Part shown: one piece after another, positions 19,229 to 28,717 of the stretch | Layout of the letters: the number at the start of each line of letters is the position of its first letter | Position numbering within the stretch: position 1 is the stretch's first letter | Assembly: GCF_001982635.1 (NCBI RefSeq) | Contig: NZ_MKFI01000002.1 | Span: forward strand, 1,167,313 to 1,231,312 | Direction: 5' to 3' | DNA: 64,000 nt | DNA from: Bradyrhizobium mercantei | Lineage (GTDB): Bacteria > Pseudomonadota > Alphaproteobacteria > Rhizobiales > Xanthobacteraceae | Position numbers and translations under genes: made by a program | Notes under the pieces: model-generated | Databases searched by the model: none | Seen by the model: the letters and a program-made list of their open reading frames with translations, nothing else | Told to the model about the DNA's origin: nothing

Positions 19229-19702
19229 CTACGACCAATCCTCGGTCCCCCTTCAGGTTCAGCTCGGCGCCCATTTCATTGATAAGTTACTCCAATATTG
19301 AGCATTTCCGTAATGTTTTGTTGTTTCTGGCGCCCGTGAATCTACTACCCGAGCGCGCCAATAGGCCGCATTTCAGCAACGCGTGATCGCAGCGGCGCGC
19401 CGACTCACCCCAAGCGAGCGTCTTCATCAACGGGAGAAAGCGATCGCCCGCCCGCCGAAGCCGCAGTCTTCCGGGGTCCCAAAATGCCTATAACCAACGG
19501 TATATAGGGATATTGGGGATTAGCATCTAACATTCCTAAATATTTAAGTGGGCTCGGGACTTTTTCGTCCCCCAATCGACCAAATCTGACGGAAGCATTT
19601 TTCATACGTTGTTCTTTCTAACTGGGCGGGCGATCAAAAATATGTACCGGAGTCAACCGAGCAGCCGCTTGTTTTTTCATTGTAGCGTCCGGGAGAGTTT
19701 CC
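19229..19702. promoter_or_regulatory. divergent regulator promoter region
   Basis: 474 bases between two oppositely oriented LuxR-type genes. It is markedly more A/T-rich than the flanks (for example near 19498-19560). No open frame with convincing coding character was seen. It must carry both promoters. I could not assign -35/-10 elements with confidence. Confidence 0.5.
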
Positions 19703-20620
19703 ATGAGACGGCGTTATCCTTTTTCCATTGTGCTTACTGGTGAAAATAGTCTCCGCAAAGAAGGCCTTGCCAGAATTCTGAACGCAGAGAGTTTTCAAGT
19801 TCTGGCTTCGATATCCGATGCCGATCATTTGCTCGGCAACGACACGCACCAGAAGGTCCCCAACAGTCTGGGAGTGCTGCTCCTCATCGTTCACACCGGC
19901 GATGATTTTCGTCCGACGATCGAGCAGATCGATTCCTTCAAGCGCCGTCACGCCGATGGACGCGTAGCCGTCGTCGCAGATCAATATCGTTTGGGCGACC
20001 TGGCTGGCGCACTTCGGGCCGGTGCCACCGGATACTTCATCGACGTGATGAATTGCGATGCGTTCATCAAGTCCATCGAACTCGTCATGATGGGCGGGAC
20101 GGTCTTCCCGCCGGCATTCCTGACGTCTGCGCTCGACGCTGAAGAACGCGACGCAGACGATGCTGCTGCATCCAGCGATGACGATCCCGCCGTCGCAGAG
20201 GCGAATGACAGGCTCGCGCCGCAACTCTCGCCGAGGGAAATCTCGATTCTGCAGTGCCTGATCGAGGGCGATTCCAACAAGTGCATTGCCCGCAAGATCA
20301 ATATTGCCGAAGCCACGGTGAAGGTTCACATCAAGGCGATCCTTCGTAAGATCCGTGTTCAGAACAGAACACAGGCAGCGATCTGGGGGTTGAACCATCG
20401 ACCTGCGGTTTGGCTGTCCAACAGGACTGCGCATCAGGCCGCCGACGCAGTCGAGCGTCCACTGCCACCCCAGAGGGACTCTTCCAAGATCACGACGGCC
20501 GGCCGGCCTGCGCCGCTTAGCGCAATCGACCACGCGGCAAGCTACTTTGAAATGCCGCTTACAAACGGCCACGTCCACAAGGGTATGAGCTCAAAACTCG
20601 ACAGGGCGATCCGCAAATAG
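19703..20620 (+). CDS. LuxR-type regulator with degenerate receiver domain
   Basis: 305 residues. The N-terminal 125 residues have the receiver layout (FSIVLTGENSLRKEGLARIL, ending GALRAGATGYFIDVMNCDAF), but both phosphorylation elements are missing: the acidic pair is TGE, and the acceptor position reads LLLIVHTGDDF with no aspartate at the usual site. The LuxR domain at about 172-232 is intact (LSPREISILQCLIEGDSNKC, then AEATVKVHIKAILRKIRVQN). A C-terminal extension of some 70 residues has no recognisable domain. It is likely a phosphorylation-independent regulator. A ribosome site (gggagagttt) precedes the ATG. Confidence 0.85.
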   Translation: MRRRYPFSIVLTGENSLRKEGLARILNAESFQVLASISDADHLLGNDTHQKVPNSLGVLLLIVHTGDDFRPTIEQIDSFKRRHADGRVAVVADQYRLGDLAGALRAGATGYFIDVMNCDAFIKSIELVMMGGTVFPPAFLTSALDAEERDADDAAASSDDDPAVAEANDRLAPQLSPREISILQCLIEGDSNKCIARKINIAEATVKVHIKAILRKIRVQNRTQAAIWGLNHRPAVWLSNRTAHQAADAVERPLPPQRDSSKITTAGRPAPLSAIDHAASYFEMPLTNGHVHKGMSSKLDRAIRK

Positions 20621-21257
20621 CCGAAACTCATCCGGTCTGGCGCCCCCCGCCAGGTAACCTGCGGCGGGACGTCGGGCTCGGAATCCGTGCCGCACGGCAC
20701 GGATGGATGCGGCACCAGGCGACTGTGCGGTGGTTCACCATCGGTGCCCGCCTCTACACCGCTCGGCTTTAGCGGGATTGATTTCGCCCGCGGCAAGAAT
20801 TGACCACTTAGGCGCGAAACGGAAGCGGAAATGATCTTGTTGACCGGAGGCGCCGTTGCGTAGCGATTGCGGTGGTCGCACTCGGCATTCACGTTGTAGA
20901 CGACAGCGACTGCCAGCGAGGCCGCCGCCCGCACAGAATTGAGGCGATGCAAGAGCCCGCGCTGATGCCGGCGATCTCACCACAAGCGACCAATCCTTTG
21001 CCCTTCTGGCCTTGTTCATATTCTATGCAGGAATAATGGACATTGACTATCGCTTCGACAGGCAGGATGGACAATAGACTTCAATCCACGCAACCGGGGC
21101 GCAGTTTCGCGTCTTCGTGGACGACAACGGCCTCGATGTCGCGAGAGCACTCTGCCACGACATCACCGGACGAACGGTGCGACGCTCCAGGCAGATCGAC
21201 GGACGCGCCTTCGTTGTAGAGTCGTATGATCTCCGCTCCAGAATGCCTCGGCCTCGT
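20621..21257. other. 637-base region without a recognised gene
   Basis: It lies between the second LuxR gene and the 3' end of the HlyD gene, which converge on it. Short open frames exist on both strands but none shows family similarity, a good ribosome site or consistent codon use. The part from 21100 to 21260 has stronger codon-like composition and could be a decayed gene. I assign nothing. Confidence 0.4.
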
Positions 21258-22685
21258 CTAGCGCTCCCGCAGAGACTCCTGCTTGTACCGTGCCAGCGGC
21301 GAGAGCAGATAGCTAATGATCCTGCGCGTGCCAGTCTTGATCTCGACCGTCACCGCCATGCCCGGGCCAAGCTTGACGAGCTTGTCCTCGATCTGCATGT
21401 GCGTCCGATCGAGCGAAACGCGCGCGGCATATTCCAGCTCCTGACCTTTCGGCTCGCTGCTGCTCTGCGTTGCGCCCGATGTCCGGTCATTCGATCCGCC
21501 CTGTGACCTGTCGCGCGTGATGGCATCCGTCGACACGCTGAGCACGTCGCCGTGGAGCAGCCCGTAGCGCGTAAAGTTGAAGGTATCGACCTTGATCTCC
21601 GCCTTCTGCCCCGGATGGACGAATCCGATGTCGCGGTTGGAGAGCATGGCCTCGATTTCGAGCTGGCTCTCGCTCGGGACCACCACGGCCAGCGCCTGAG
21701 CCGGCGTCACCACTCCTCCCACCGTATGAACGGCAAGCTGCTGCACGACGCCGTCGACCGGTGCGGTCAAACGCTGGAGCTTCGTGCGCCGATCCGCCTT
21801 GACCACCTCCTGTGCGGCGCTCGCAACCTTTTGCTCGGCCTTCGCAAGCGCATCATAGGTCGCGCGGCGATACTCCGCGGCAGTCTTTTCCTTGGTTTCC
21901 TTCAGCAACGCGATCGCCGCATCGGCTTCGCGCAGCCGGCTCTTCTGCAGCACGAGATCCTGCTGCATGGCGACCAGCTCCTGATACTCGGAGAGATAGA
22001 CGACCTTAGACGCCAGAGCCTTGTCGACGAGGCCCTTGCGGATATCGACCCGTTCCTGCAGCACGGGGATGGTTGCTTCCAGCTTGGCAGCGGCCGCCGA
22101 TGTGGTCGCCCGTTCCGCTTCCTTCTGACCCTGCTGCCGCTCGATTTCGGAAAGCTTGGCGTCTTGCTCGGCACGCTGGCTGATCAGGAACTGGCGATGC
22201 ATCTCGATCTCGGCGGCGCTTGCGTTTTGCGGCGCACGGAAGGCGGCGAGCGGATCCGGCGTGAGTGCGGCCCGCAGCCGCGCAGCGTCGAGTTCGGCCG
22301 CAAGCAGGTCGCTCTTCTGGCGCTCCTGGTCGGCTTCCGTCATCGTCGGGTCGAGCTCGATGAGGACGTCGCCGGCCTTGACGCTCTGGCCGTCGCGGAC
22401 CCGGATGGCGCGGACCACACCTGTCTCGAACGGCTGGATCAGCTTGGTACGGCCGCCCGGCACGATCTTGCCGGTCGCGGTGGCGACGATATCGACGCTG
22501 CCGAGCGTCGCCCACACCAGCGCGATACAGAACATCGCGATGATGCTCGCCCCGATCGCGCGGCCGATCGGCGACGGCGGCGATTCGGCGATTTCGAGCG
22601 CCGCCGGCAGAAATGCAATTTCGTGCTCCCTGCGGCGAAGTTCGCGTCTCGGAAACGGGACGATGTTGCGGCTAGCGGACGTCAT
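21258..22685 (-). CDS. HlyD-family type I secretion adaptor
   Basis: 475 residues with the membrane-fusion-protein layout: a cytoplasmic N-terminus, one membrane segment near residues 45-67 (IGASIIAMFCIALVWATLGS), a lipoyl/biotinyl-like half motif (TGVVRAIRVRDGQSVKAGDV), a long alpha-helical hairpin (about 110-290), the second lipoyl half (RLTAPVDGVVQQLAVHTVGG) and a beta domain with the PrtE/HlyD-type ending (GMAVTVEIKTGTRRIISYLL). It links the inner-membrane ABC exporter to an outer-membrane TolC channel; no tolC gene is nearby. It overlaps the exporter gene by 14 bases, so they form an operon. Confidence 0.93.
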   Translation of the reverse strand: MTSASRNIVPFPRRELRRREHEIAFLPAALEIAESPPSPIGRAIGASIIAMFCIALVWATLGSVDIVATATGKIVPGGRTKLIQPFETGVVRAIRVRDGQSVKAGDVLIELDPTMTEADQERQKSDLLAAELDAARLRAALTPDPLAAFRAPQNASAAEIEMHRQFLISQRAEQDAKLSEIERQQGQKEAERATTSAAAAKLEATIPVLQERVDIRKGLVDKALASKVVYLSEYQELVAMQQDLVLQKSRLREADAAIALLKETKEKTAAEYRRATYDALAKAEQKVASAAQEVVKADRRTKLQRLTAPVDGVVQQLAVHTVGGVVTPAQALAVVVPSESQLEIEAMLSNRDIGFVHPGQKAEIKVDTFNFTRYGLLHGDVLSVSTDAITRDRSQGGSNDRTSGATQSSSEPKGQELEYAARVSLDRTHMQIEDKLVKLGPGMAVTVEIKTGTRRIISYLLSPLARYKQESLRER

Positions 22686-25398
22686 GGATACCGGCCTGCA
22701 GATAATGAAGGTTCGCGTAACGACCGTTGGTGCGGATCAGCTCATCATGGCTGCCGTCCTCGACGATGCGGCCATGCTCGAGGGTGATGATGCGGTTCGC
22801 ATTGCGCACGGTCGACAGCCGATGAGCGATGACGAACACGGTCCGCCCGGCAGAGATTCGCCTCATGTTCTGCTGGATCGCGCGCTCGCTTTCGTAGTCC
22901 AGCGCGCTGGTCGCCTCGTCGAGGATCAGGATCCGTGGATCGGTGATCAGTGCGCGCGCGATTGCGATACGCTGGCGCTGACCGCCGGACAGGCTGCTGC
23001 CGCGCTCGCCCACGATGGTGTCGTAACCCTCGGGGAGCTCCAGGATGAAGTCGTGCGCGCCGGCCAGCGTTGCCGCCTCGATGACGCGCTCCATCGGCAT
23101 GGCCGGATCGGCCAGTGCGATGTTGTCGCGGATCGTGCAGTTGAACAGCACGTTTTCCTGCAAGACCACGCCGATCTGGCGCCGCAGCCAGCTCAGGTCG
23201 ACCATTGCGAGATCGACGCCGTCGACCAGTACGCGTCCGCTCTCCGGAACATAGAGACGCTGGATCAGCTTGGTGATGGTGCTCTTGCCCGAACCCGACG
23301 AGCCGACGACGCCGATGACCTGGCCCGGCTCGACGCTGAAGGACACGTTGTGCAGCACCTCGGGGCCGTCGATGCGGTAGCGGAATGTCGCGTGCTCGAA
23401 CTTCACCTGGCCGCGGATCGGCGGCAAGGAGGCGCGGGCTGGAGTGAAGCTCGGCTCCGGAATGGTGTTAAGGATGTCGCCGAGACGATCGATCGACAGA
23501 CGGGCCTGGTGGAAGTCCTGCCAGACCTGCGCGAGCCGGAGCACCGGCGTGCTGACGCGCGCGGCCAGCATGTTGAACGCGACGAGCTCGCCAACAGTCA
23601 GGTCTCCGCCGATCACCAGCCGCGCACCGAAGTAGAGGGTCGCGGCGATGACCAGCTTGTTGATCATCTGGACTGCCTGGCTCGCCGTGTTGTTCAGGCT
23701 GAGCACGCGGAAGCTTGCGGCCACGTAGCCGGCGAGCTGCTCCTCCCAGCGGCGTTGCATCTGCGGCTCAACCGCCATGGCCTTCAGCGTCTCGACCCCG
23801 GTGACGCTCTCGACCAGGAAGGCCTGATTTTCGGAGCCGCGATTGAATTTCTCATCGAGGCGCGCGCGGAACAGCGGCGCGGCTCCCGCGGAGATACCGA
23901 TGTAGAACGGGAACGACGCCACGACGATCCAGGTCAACGTCGTCGAGTAGTAGAACATCACCGCAAGGAAGACGACGGTGAAGAGAAGGTCGATGACCAG
24001 CGTGAGCGCCGAACTCGTCAGGAACTGGCGGATATTCTCGAGCTCGCGGACGCGCGCCACCGAATCGCCGACGCGGCGGGTCTGGAAATAGGCGATCGGC
24101 AGCGCCATCAGGTGACGGAACAGCCGGGCACCGAGCTCGACGTCGATACGGTTTGTCGTATGGGCGAACAGATAGACGCGCAGCGTCTCGAGAATGGCCT
24201 CGAACACGGTCAGCACGACAAGGCCGATGACCAGAACGTCGAGCGTGCTCATGCTTCGATGCACGAGTACCTTGTCGATGACCACCTGGAAGAACAGCGG
24301 TGAGACGACGGCGAAGATCTGCAGGAAGAACGACGCTGCCAGCACCTCGCTGAGCAGGCGGCGATACTTTTGCATGGCGCCGACGAACCAAGAGATATCG
24401 AAGCGCCGCGCGAGATCGGTCAGGCTCGCGCGCCGGGCCATCAGGATGATGCCACCGTCCCAGATGGCCTCGAGCTGGGCCTGGGTGATTGCTTCGGGTC
24501 GCGGAGACAGCGGGCGCTGAACGAGAAGCTTGTCGTCGATGACCTTGCCAAGGATCAGAAAGCTGCCGTCGCGCAGCAACGCAATTCCCGGCAGCGGTGT
24601 GATCGCAAGCCTGTTCCAGCTCGTCCTCTGCACCTTTGCCTTGAGCCCGAAATCCTTGGCACAGCGCAGGATTTCGGTCACGCCGAGGCGCGCCGCGCCC
24701 ACCCGGTGGCGGATTTGGCCGGGGTCGGCAGCGATTCCATGGCAACGCAGCAAAATCGCGAGCGCAATGAGTCCGGATTCATCGACGTCTTCGGAATCGA
24801 CGCTGGCGGCCGGGGAATCGGTATCCACCGCCTCGTCCGCAATATCGCCGCGAGCGGCGAAACGCCCGCGCGTCAGGGTGTCAGGGGCCTTCGTCACGAA
24901 GCTATCGCGGGCACGCATCAGGACGTCGCTGGCGTGGCGCATCAGACCGGCGCCCAAGCCAACCCCGAGGGGGCGGATGCCGGCAAACGCATGAAGTGCC
25001 CGATGCGCGAGGCTCTGTGAGCCGGGCGAAATCAAACCGCCATCCCAGATCGCTTCGAATTCCGCGCGCGTCATCCGGCGCGGATGCGACGAGGTCGGAT
25101 GCAGCACAAGCGCCACCTGGTCGTCGATCTTTCCCAGAAGCAGAAATCCGCCGTCACGCAGCGACGCGATTCCGGGCAGCTGGATGCTCGCTAGTCGCTT
25201 CCAATCCGTGGTCCTCGAACGGACCTTGACCCCGAATTCGCGCGCGCAACGAAGCATTGCGCGGATGCCGATCCCATTATCTCCGCAGCGATCGCGGAGC
25301 TGATCGGGTTCAGTGTTCACGCCATGAAGGCGGAGGAACAGAGCCAGCGCTCGAAGCCCTAGATCTGCTGCGTGGGCATTTCCGTCCTGGATCGCCAT
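22672..25398 (-). CDS. type I secretion ABC exporter with two tandem C39-like domains
   Basis: 908 residues, about 190 longer than HlyB-type exporters. The surplus is a second copy of the N-terminal peptidase-like domain. Copy 1 (about 10-140) contains ALFLRLHGVNTEPDQLRDR, LPGIASLRDGGFLLLGKIDD and FEAIWDGGLI. Copy 2 (about 205-340) contains AILLRCHGIAADPGQIRHR, LPGIALLRDGSFLILGKVID and LEAIWDGGII. Both lack the catalytic cysteine (positions read DLG and ESG) and the following histidine, so both should be non-cleaving substrate-recruiting domains. Six membrane segments follow (about 360-640), then an ATPase with Walker A GSSGSGKST, LSGGQRQRIAIARAL and LILDEATSALD. The probable cargo is the beta-helix protein upstream. 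Confidence 0.93.
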   Translation of the reverse strand: MAIQDGNAHAADLGLRALALFLRLHGVNTEPDQLRDRCGDNGIGIRAMLRCAREFGVKVRSRTTDWKRLASIQLPGIASLRDGGFLLLGKIDDQVALVLHPTSSHPRRMTRAEFEAIWDGGLISPGSQSLAHRALHAFAGIRPLGVGLGAGLMRHASDVLMRARDSFVTKAPDTLTRGRFAARGDIADEAVDTDSPAASVDSEDVDESGLIALAILLRCHGIAADPGQIRHRVGAARLGVTEILRCAKDFGLKAKVQRTSWNRLAITPLPGIALLRDGSFLILGKVIDDKLLVQRPLSPRPEAITQAQLEAIWDGGIILMARRASLTDLARRFDISWFVGAMQKYRRLLSEVLAASFFLQIFAVVSPLFFQVVIDKVLVHRSMSTLDVLVIGLVVLTVFEAILETLRVYLFAHTTNRIDVELGARLFRHLMALPIAYFQTRRVGDSVARVRELENIRQFLTSSALTLVIDLLFTVVFLAVMFYYSTTLTWIVVASFPFYIGISAGAAPLFRARLDEKFNRGSENQAFLVESVTGVETLKAMAVEPQMQRRWEEQLAGYVAASFRVLSLNNTASQAVQMINKLVIAATLYFGARLVIGGDLTVGELVAFNMLAARVSTPVLRLAQVWQDFHQARLSIDRLGDILNTIPEPSFTPARASLPPIRGQVKFEHATFRYRIDGPEVLHNVSFSVEPGQVIGVVGSSGSGKSTITKLIQRLYVPESGRVLVDGVDLAMVDLSWLRRQIGVVLQENVLFNCTIRDNIALADPAMPMERVIEAATLAGAHDFILELPEGYDTIVGERGSSLSGGQRQRIAIARALITDPRILILDEATSALDYESERAIQQNMRRISAGRTVFVIAHRLSTVRNANRIITLEHGRIVEDGSHDELIRTNGRYANLHYLQAGIHDVR

Positions 25399-25909
25399 AT
25401 CTTTATTCTACCCTTCGCGGCTACCCGGCCGCGTTTGTGTTCCTTCTCATGCATTTCCAAAGACTGGCAATTCCAATGCCGCCCATTGCCAAGGCGCGCG
25501 ACATACGCCTGCTCGCAGCCAACAAGGCGCAAGCAGATATCAAAGCACTGGGGCCTCGAACCGCGAGGAGATTTCAAAGCAGTGGGATATTTGGAAACTG
25601 CCCCCCGACTGCTGAGCCGGCTGGTTAATGAGCAAAAATGGCGAAAAAACCTTCGAATTGTGATTTATGCACACGTACGTTGGGCCCGAAATTGACGTAT
25701 ATGCAGCCGTTTTGAGCTCACACGCCCGCGATCAATCGGACGCCGTGCGATCGACTTTCTGTTAAACGGCAGTTCCGGCGATCCTCCGTTCTGGATTGGT
25801 TTCAACGAGCCCTTAGCGGCTGCCGTCGCGGCCACCTTTGCTGCTCGGCGTTTCCAAAATCTCAAACGATGCCGCACCCAGGCGCCGTACGCCTGGGTGC
25901 GGCAGTGCT
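25399..25909. promoter_or_regulatory. exporter promoter region and upstream gap
   Basis: 511 bases between the beta-helix gene and the exporter, both on the - strand. The beta-helix end carries a strong hairpin (listed separately), so the exporter should have its own promoter in this stretch. An A/T-rich segment near 25625-25700 is the best place to look. No coding frame was convincing. Confidence 0.45.
25871..25903 (-). terminator. perfect 14-bp hairpin after beta-helix gene
   Basis: GCCGCACCCAGGCG (25871-25884) pairs without mismatch to CGCCTGGGTGCGGC (25890-25903) around a 5-base loop. It begins 6 bases past the stop codon of the beta-helix gene on the - strand and is followed by a short T-containing tract (CGTTTG). 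This is a strong candidate intrinsic terminator for that gene. Confidence 0.75.
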
Positions 25910-27988
25910 TTAATGTTGAGGCCTGGTCAGGAACGAGTTCTGTGTCCAGGTCGCGCCATTCGAAATGGCTGCCGCGATCTGACCGCCGTCGACCCGACCG
26001 GAGCTACCCGCCATAGACTGGTTCAGCAGCGCAAAGCTCTGGTTTGCCTGGGACGCTCCGGCCGTGTCGTGACTCGACCAGGAGGTCGTCTGCGGCGCGG
26101 TGGTCGCCAGCGTGCTGGTGTCCGACCCCAGACGCTGCTGCAACTGCGCAAAGCCCTGGTTTGCCAGGCTCCCTGTGCTTGCTGCTGCGGTTGTGTGCGG
26201 CGACCAATTGGACGGCCGAGGATCCGTCACGGTGATGGTCTGCGGCGCCGCCGACGTCACAGCGCCGGTGACCGGGTCCTTCGCGCTCGCGGTCATCGTG
26301 AGGTTCGCGACCGGATGACCTCCGCCCCTGTACGACGAGGTCAGTGTCAGGCCGCTGTCGACCTGCGCGGCCGTCAAGGTGATGTCGCTGCCCCTGAACT
26401 TGCTGCCATCGCTGGTGGTGATCGTCTCGTACCTCGGCAGTCCCTGGATGCGTACAGAGACGAGGTCGTTGGGATCGGTCGTCGTTACGTTCACTCCCAG
26501 GTCGACATGACCGCCTCTGCCGGCCACCCAGAGCGAGGTGTCCGCGACATGGAGCACCGGCTTGGTCACGGTCGACGGGGTGGTCGGCGTCGTGGGGGTG
26601 GTCGGTGTTGTCGGCGTCGTGGTCGACGACGTCGAGATCTGGAGACCGGAGAACGTCTTCACCGCGCCCGAGAGGTTCGCAGCAAGACCGCCGGAATCCT
26701 TGATGCTCGCGCCGGTCGGGAGATTGACCCCGGTGATGGCGAGTGCCGAAGTATTCGTGTCGGTCGACGCGACGGTCGTTTTGAAGGTGAGCGAGTTCGT
26801 GCCCGAGCCACCGATATAGGTAGCCTTTGCACCATCGTTGAGCGACAGCGTCGGCGTGCCGGTGACGGTCACGGCCTCGCTGAAGCCGAGCGTCATTGTG
26901 ACGGCATCGCCGACGTGCTCGACTCCCGTCCCCGGTGAAGCGGAGGCCTGGGTCACTGTCGGCGCGACGTTGACGGGGGTGGTTGGGGTCGTTGGGGTGG
27001 TCGGGGTCGTTGGGGTCGTTGGGGTCGTCGGCGTCGAAGGCGCACTGGTCGGGGGCGTCCCACTGGGCGCGGTCAAAGTGTTGTTGCTTACCGTGTTGTT
27101 CGTGGTGCTGCCCGCATAAGTGTTTATGAAAATTTGGGCGTCGCTCGCCGACAGACGTTGTTGCGTGTTGTTCCCATAGACGTTGTTCCCGGTGATGGTG
27201 GCGTTGGACGTCTGGAACGCCTCGATGCCGGCGCTGCCGTTGCCGTAGGCCGTATTGTTTTGGACGAGGAATTGGCCCGTAAATCCGGGATTGGTGTCCA
27301 GAATGATACCTTCACCATCGGTGATCGTGTTGTTGACGCCGCCGGTCGGGACCATCTGGGCGTTATTGTAGGCCACGTTGCCGCTTACGACCATGTGGAC
27401 ACCAGGATTCGTATCCACGTTCTTCGATTCAAAGACAGAGATACCGCTGGCGCCGTACGGCGACCAGTGCGCGTTGTCGTGCACAGTGTTGTTCAGGATC
27501 TGCACATAGTCAGCTCCGACCGAAGCGATGCCACCGCCGGGTTCGTTATAGACCGTGTTGTTCTCGATCGTGATGTGGTTCGGAATTACGCCATTGCCGG
27601 GTGACTGAACGATTATGCCGTTGCCATTGAGGTTCGGGTCTCCGCCGCTGTATTGCGCCATCGCCTGGCTCTGAGTAATTTTCGTCGCACCGCCTACGAC
27701 GGTGAAGCCATTAATGACGATATTGGATGCCTCGATGTCGATCCCATTCCAATAGCCCGCGCTGTTGATGACGGGAGTCTGGCCAGGGGCCGCTTCGAAA
27801 GTGATAGGAGAGCTCGAAGTACCGCTGGTGCTGATCGTAAACGGCGAATAAGTACCGTTCATGACCTGGACGGTATCACCTGCCTTCGCAAGGTTCGCGG
27901 CGTCCTGCAGGGTGGCCAGAGGGGCCGTGGCAGATGTGCCTGCATTGTTGTCGCTACCAATCTGAGAGCTCACATAGTACGTCGTCAT
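25910..27988 (-). CDS. right-handed parallel beta-helix protein, probable type I secretion substrate
   Basis: 692 residues from ATG 27988, chosen because AGGAGA lies 9 bases upstream and the paralogue's domain also begins at MTTYYVSS. There is no Sec signal. Residues 1 to about 310 are a pectate-lyase-like beta-helix with repeated turns (GDTVQVMNGTYSPFTIST; VQILNNTVHDNAHW; TITGNNVYGNNTQQRLSASD). A proline-threonine linker (about 316-338), an Ig-like domain (EAVTVTGTPTLSLNDGAKAT), a second PT linker (about 453-473) and a C-terminal domain follow. The last 100 residues contain two similar NQxFAxLxQ segments and no glycine-rich RTX nonapeptides. Being leaderless and next to a type I exporter suggests C-terminal-signal export. 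The function may be polysaccharide binding or cleavage at the cell surface. Confidence 0.85.
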   Translation of the reverse strand: MTTYYVSSQIGSDNNAGTSATAPLATLQDAANLAKAGDTVQVMNGTYSPFTISTSGTSSSPITFEAAPGQTPVINSAGYWNGIDIEASNIVINGFTVVGGATKITQSQAMAQYSGGDPNLNGNGIIVQSPGNGVIPNHITIENNTVYNEPGGGIASVGADYVQILNNTVHDNAHWSPYGASGISVFESKNVDTNPGVHMVVSGNVAYNNAQMVPTGGVNNTITDGEGIILDTNPGFTGQFLVQNNTAYGNGSAGIEAFQTSNATITGNNVYGNNTQQRLSASDAQIFINTYAGSTTNNTVSNNTLTAPSGTPPTSAPSTPTTPTTPTTPTTPTTPTTPVNVAPTVTQASASPGTGVEHVGDAVTMTLGFSEAVTVTGTPTLSLNDGAKATYIGGSGTNSLTFKTTVASTDTNTSALAITGVNLPTGASIKDSGGLAANLSGAVKTFSGLQISTSSTTTPTTPTTPTTPTTPSTVTKPVLHVADTSLWVAGRGGHVDLGVNVTTTDPNDLVSVRIQGLPRYETITTSDGSKFRGSDITLTAAQVDSGLTLTSSYRGGGHPVANLTMTASAKDPVTGAVTSAAPQTITVTDPRPSNWSPHTTAAASTGSLANQGFAQLQQRLGSDTSTLATTAPQTTSWSSHDTAGASQANQSFALLNQSMAGSSGRVDGGQIAAAISNGATWTQNSFLTRPQH
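26568..26632 (-). repeat. PTT-encoding 9-base tandem repeat (second linker)
   Basis: Short tandem repeats of a roughly 9-base unit (ggtcggcgt/ggggtggtc variants) encoding Pro-Thr-Thr repeats between the Ig-like domain and the C-terminal domain of the beta-helix protein. Such arrays can change length by slippage. Confidence 0.75.
26974..27040 (-). repeat. PTT-encoding 9-base tandem repeat (first linker)
   Basis: At least six near-identical 9-base units (ggggtcgtt and variants) encoding Pro-Thr-Thr repeats, between the beta-helix and the Ig-like domain. It has the same unit as the second linker array 350 bases away, so the two could recombine and delete the Ig-like domain. Confidence 0.8.
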
Positions 27989-28544
27989 GGATTCATGTCT
28001 CCTGCCGCTGGCAGCTTCAAAGAAGCTCCGCGCCCAAGTTGTTGCATTTTCTAGGATCGTATCAACATGGCGAGTCGACCGCCGCCATCTGAAACTGCCC
28101 ATCCAGCTTCGATTTTTGATTCACAGCGGGCCGAGACTTTTTTAAGACGATTCTTGGGACTTGCTGAGGAAAGTTGTGGACATCGCCGTCAAGCTTGAGG
28201 CGCAGCCTGTCTGATACCGATAGATAAATAAAGGTTGGTCGCACATTGCAGCCCGATTCCGATTTTAAATGCTCGCAACATCGGCAGGTTTGCCGTACCC
28301 GAAGGATGACGCCGACGCTTTGAGAACAAATAATCGAAAAATTATTTGTCCATAAACTGCGATGGTTATTGTTGGCGCACTATTTCAACCTCGCGAGCAG
28401 CAACCCTCGACACCACCGCGTCAATCTCAAGGATTCAATCTCGAGAGTTCTGTAAGGTCGCAAAGTAGGCGCGAACGGTGCGCTCTTGTCGTGAACGCGA
28501 CCTCATAGAAGCCGGATTGAATAAAGCGGCGGTGGTTTGGGCAC
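27989..28544. promoter_or_regulatory. upstream region of beta-helix gene
   Basis: About 550 bases upstream of the - strand beta-helix gene and next to IS debris. A/T-rich patches (near 28215-28235 and 28325-28375) are candidate promoter sites. No gene was recognised. Confidence 0.4.
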
Positions 28545-28703
28545 TATGGGGATTGGACGGTTGTAGCGACGAGCTGTCGCGGAGCCTTCGGCATAGCGCA
28601 GCGCCGGATCCCGGCGCGGTTGGCAGGTGATGGCGAACTCGCACGGGGTCTTCAATCCGAGCTGCGAGCGCAGTCGTGTGTTGTTGTAGTCGGCCCGCCA
28701 ACA
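28545..28703 (-). pseudogene. IS3-family transposase (OrfB) C-terminal fragment
   Basis: The reverse strand encodes CWRADYNNTRLRSQLGLKTP followed by a RRDPALRYAEGSA tail, the integrase C-terminal pattern (W..DYN..RPHSSLG..TP.EF) of IS3-family OrfB. The catalytic DDE core is absent. The fragment abuts a vapC remnant. Confidence 0.75.
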
Positions 28704-28717
28704 TCCCAACATCCCAG

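Noticed and set aside
22156..24303. 715-codon open frame on the + strand
   Set aside because: Antisense to the HlyD and exporter genes.
26568..27040. Possible CRISPR array
   Set aside because: The repeats are contiguous 9-base units coding for Pro-Thr-Thr inside a gene, without spacers.
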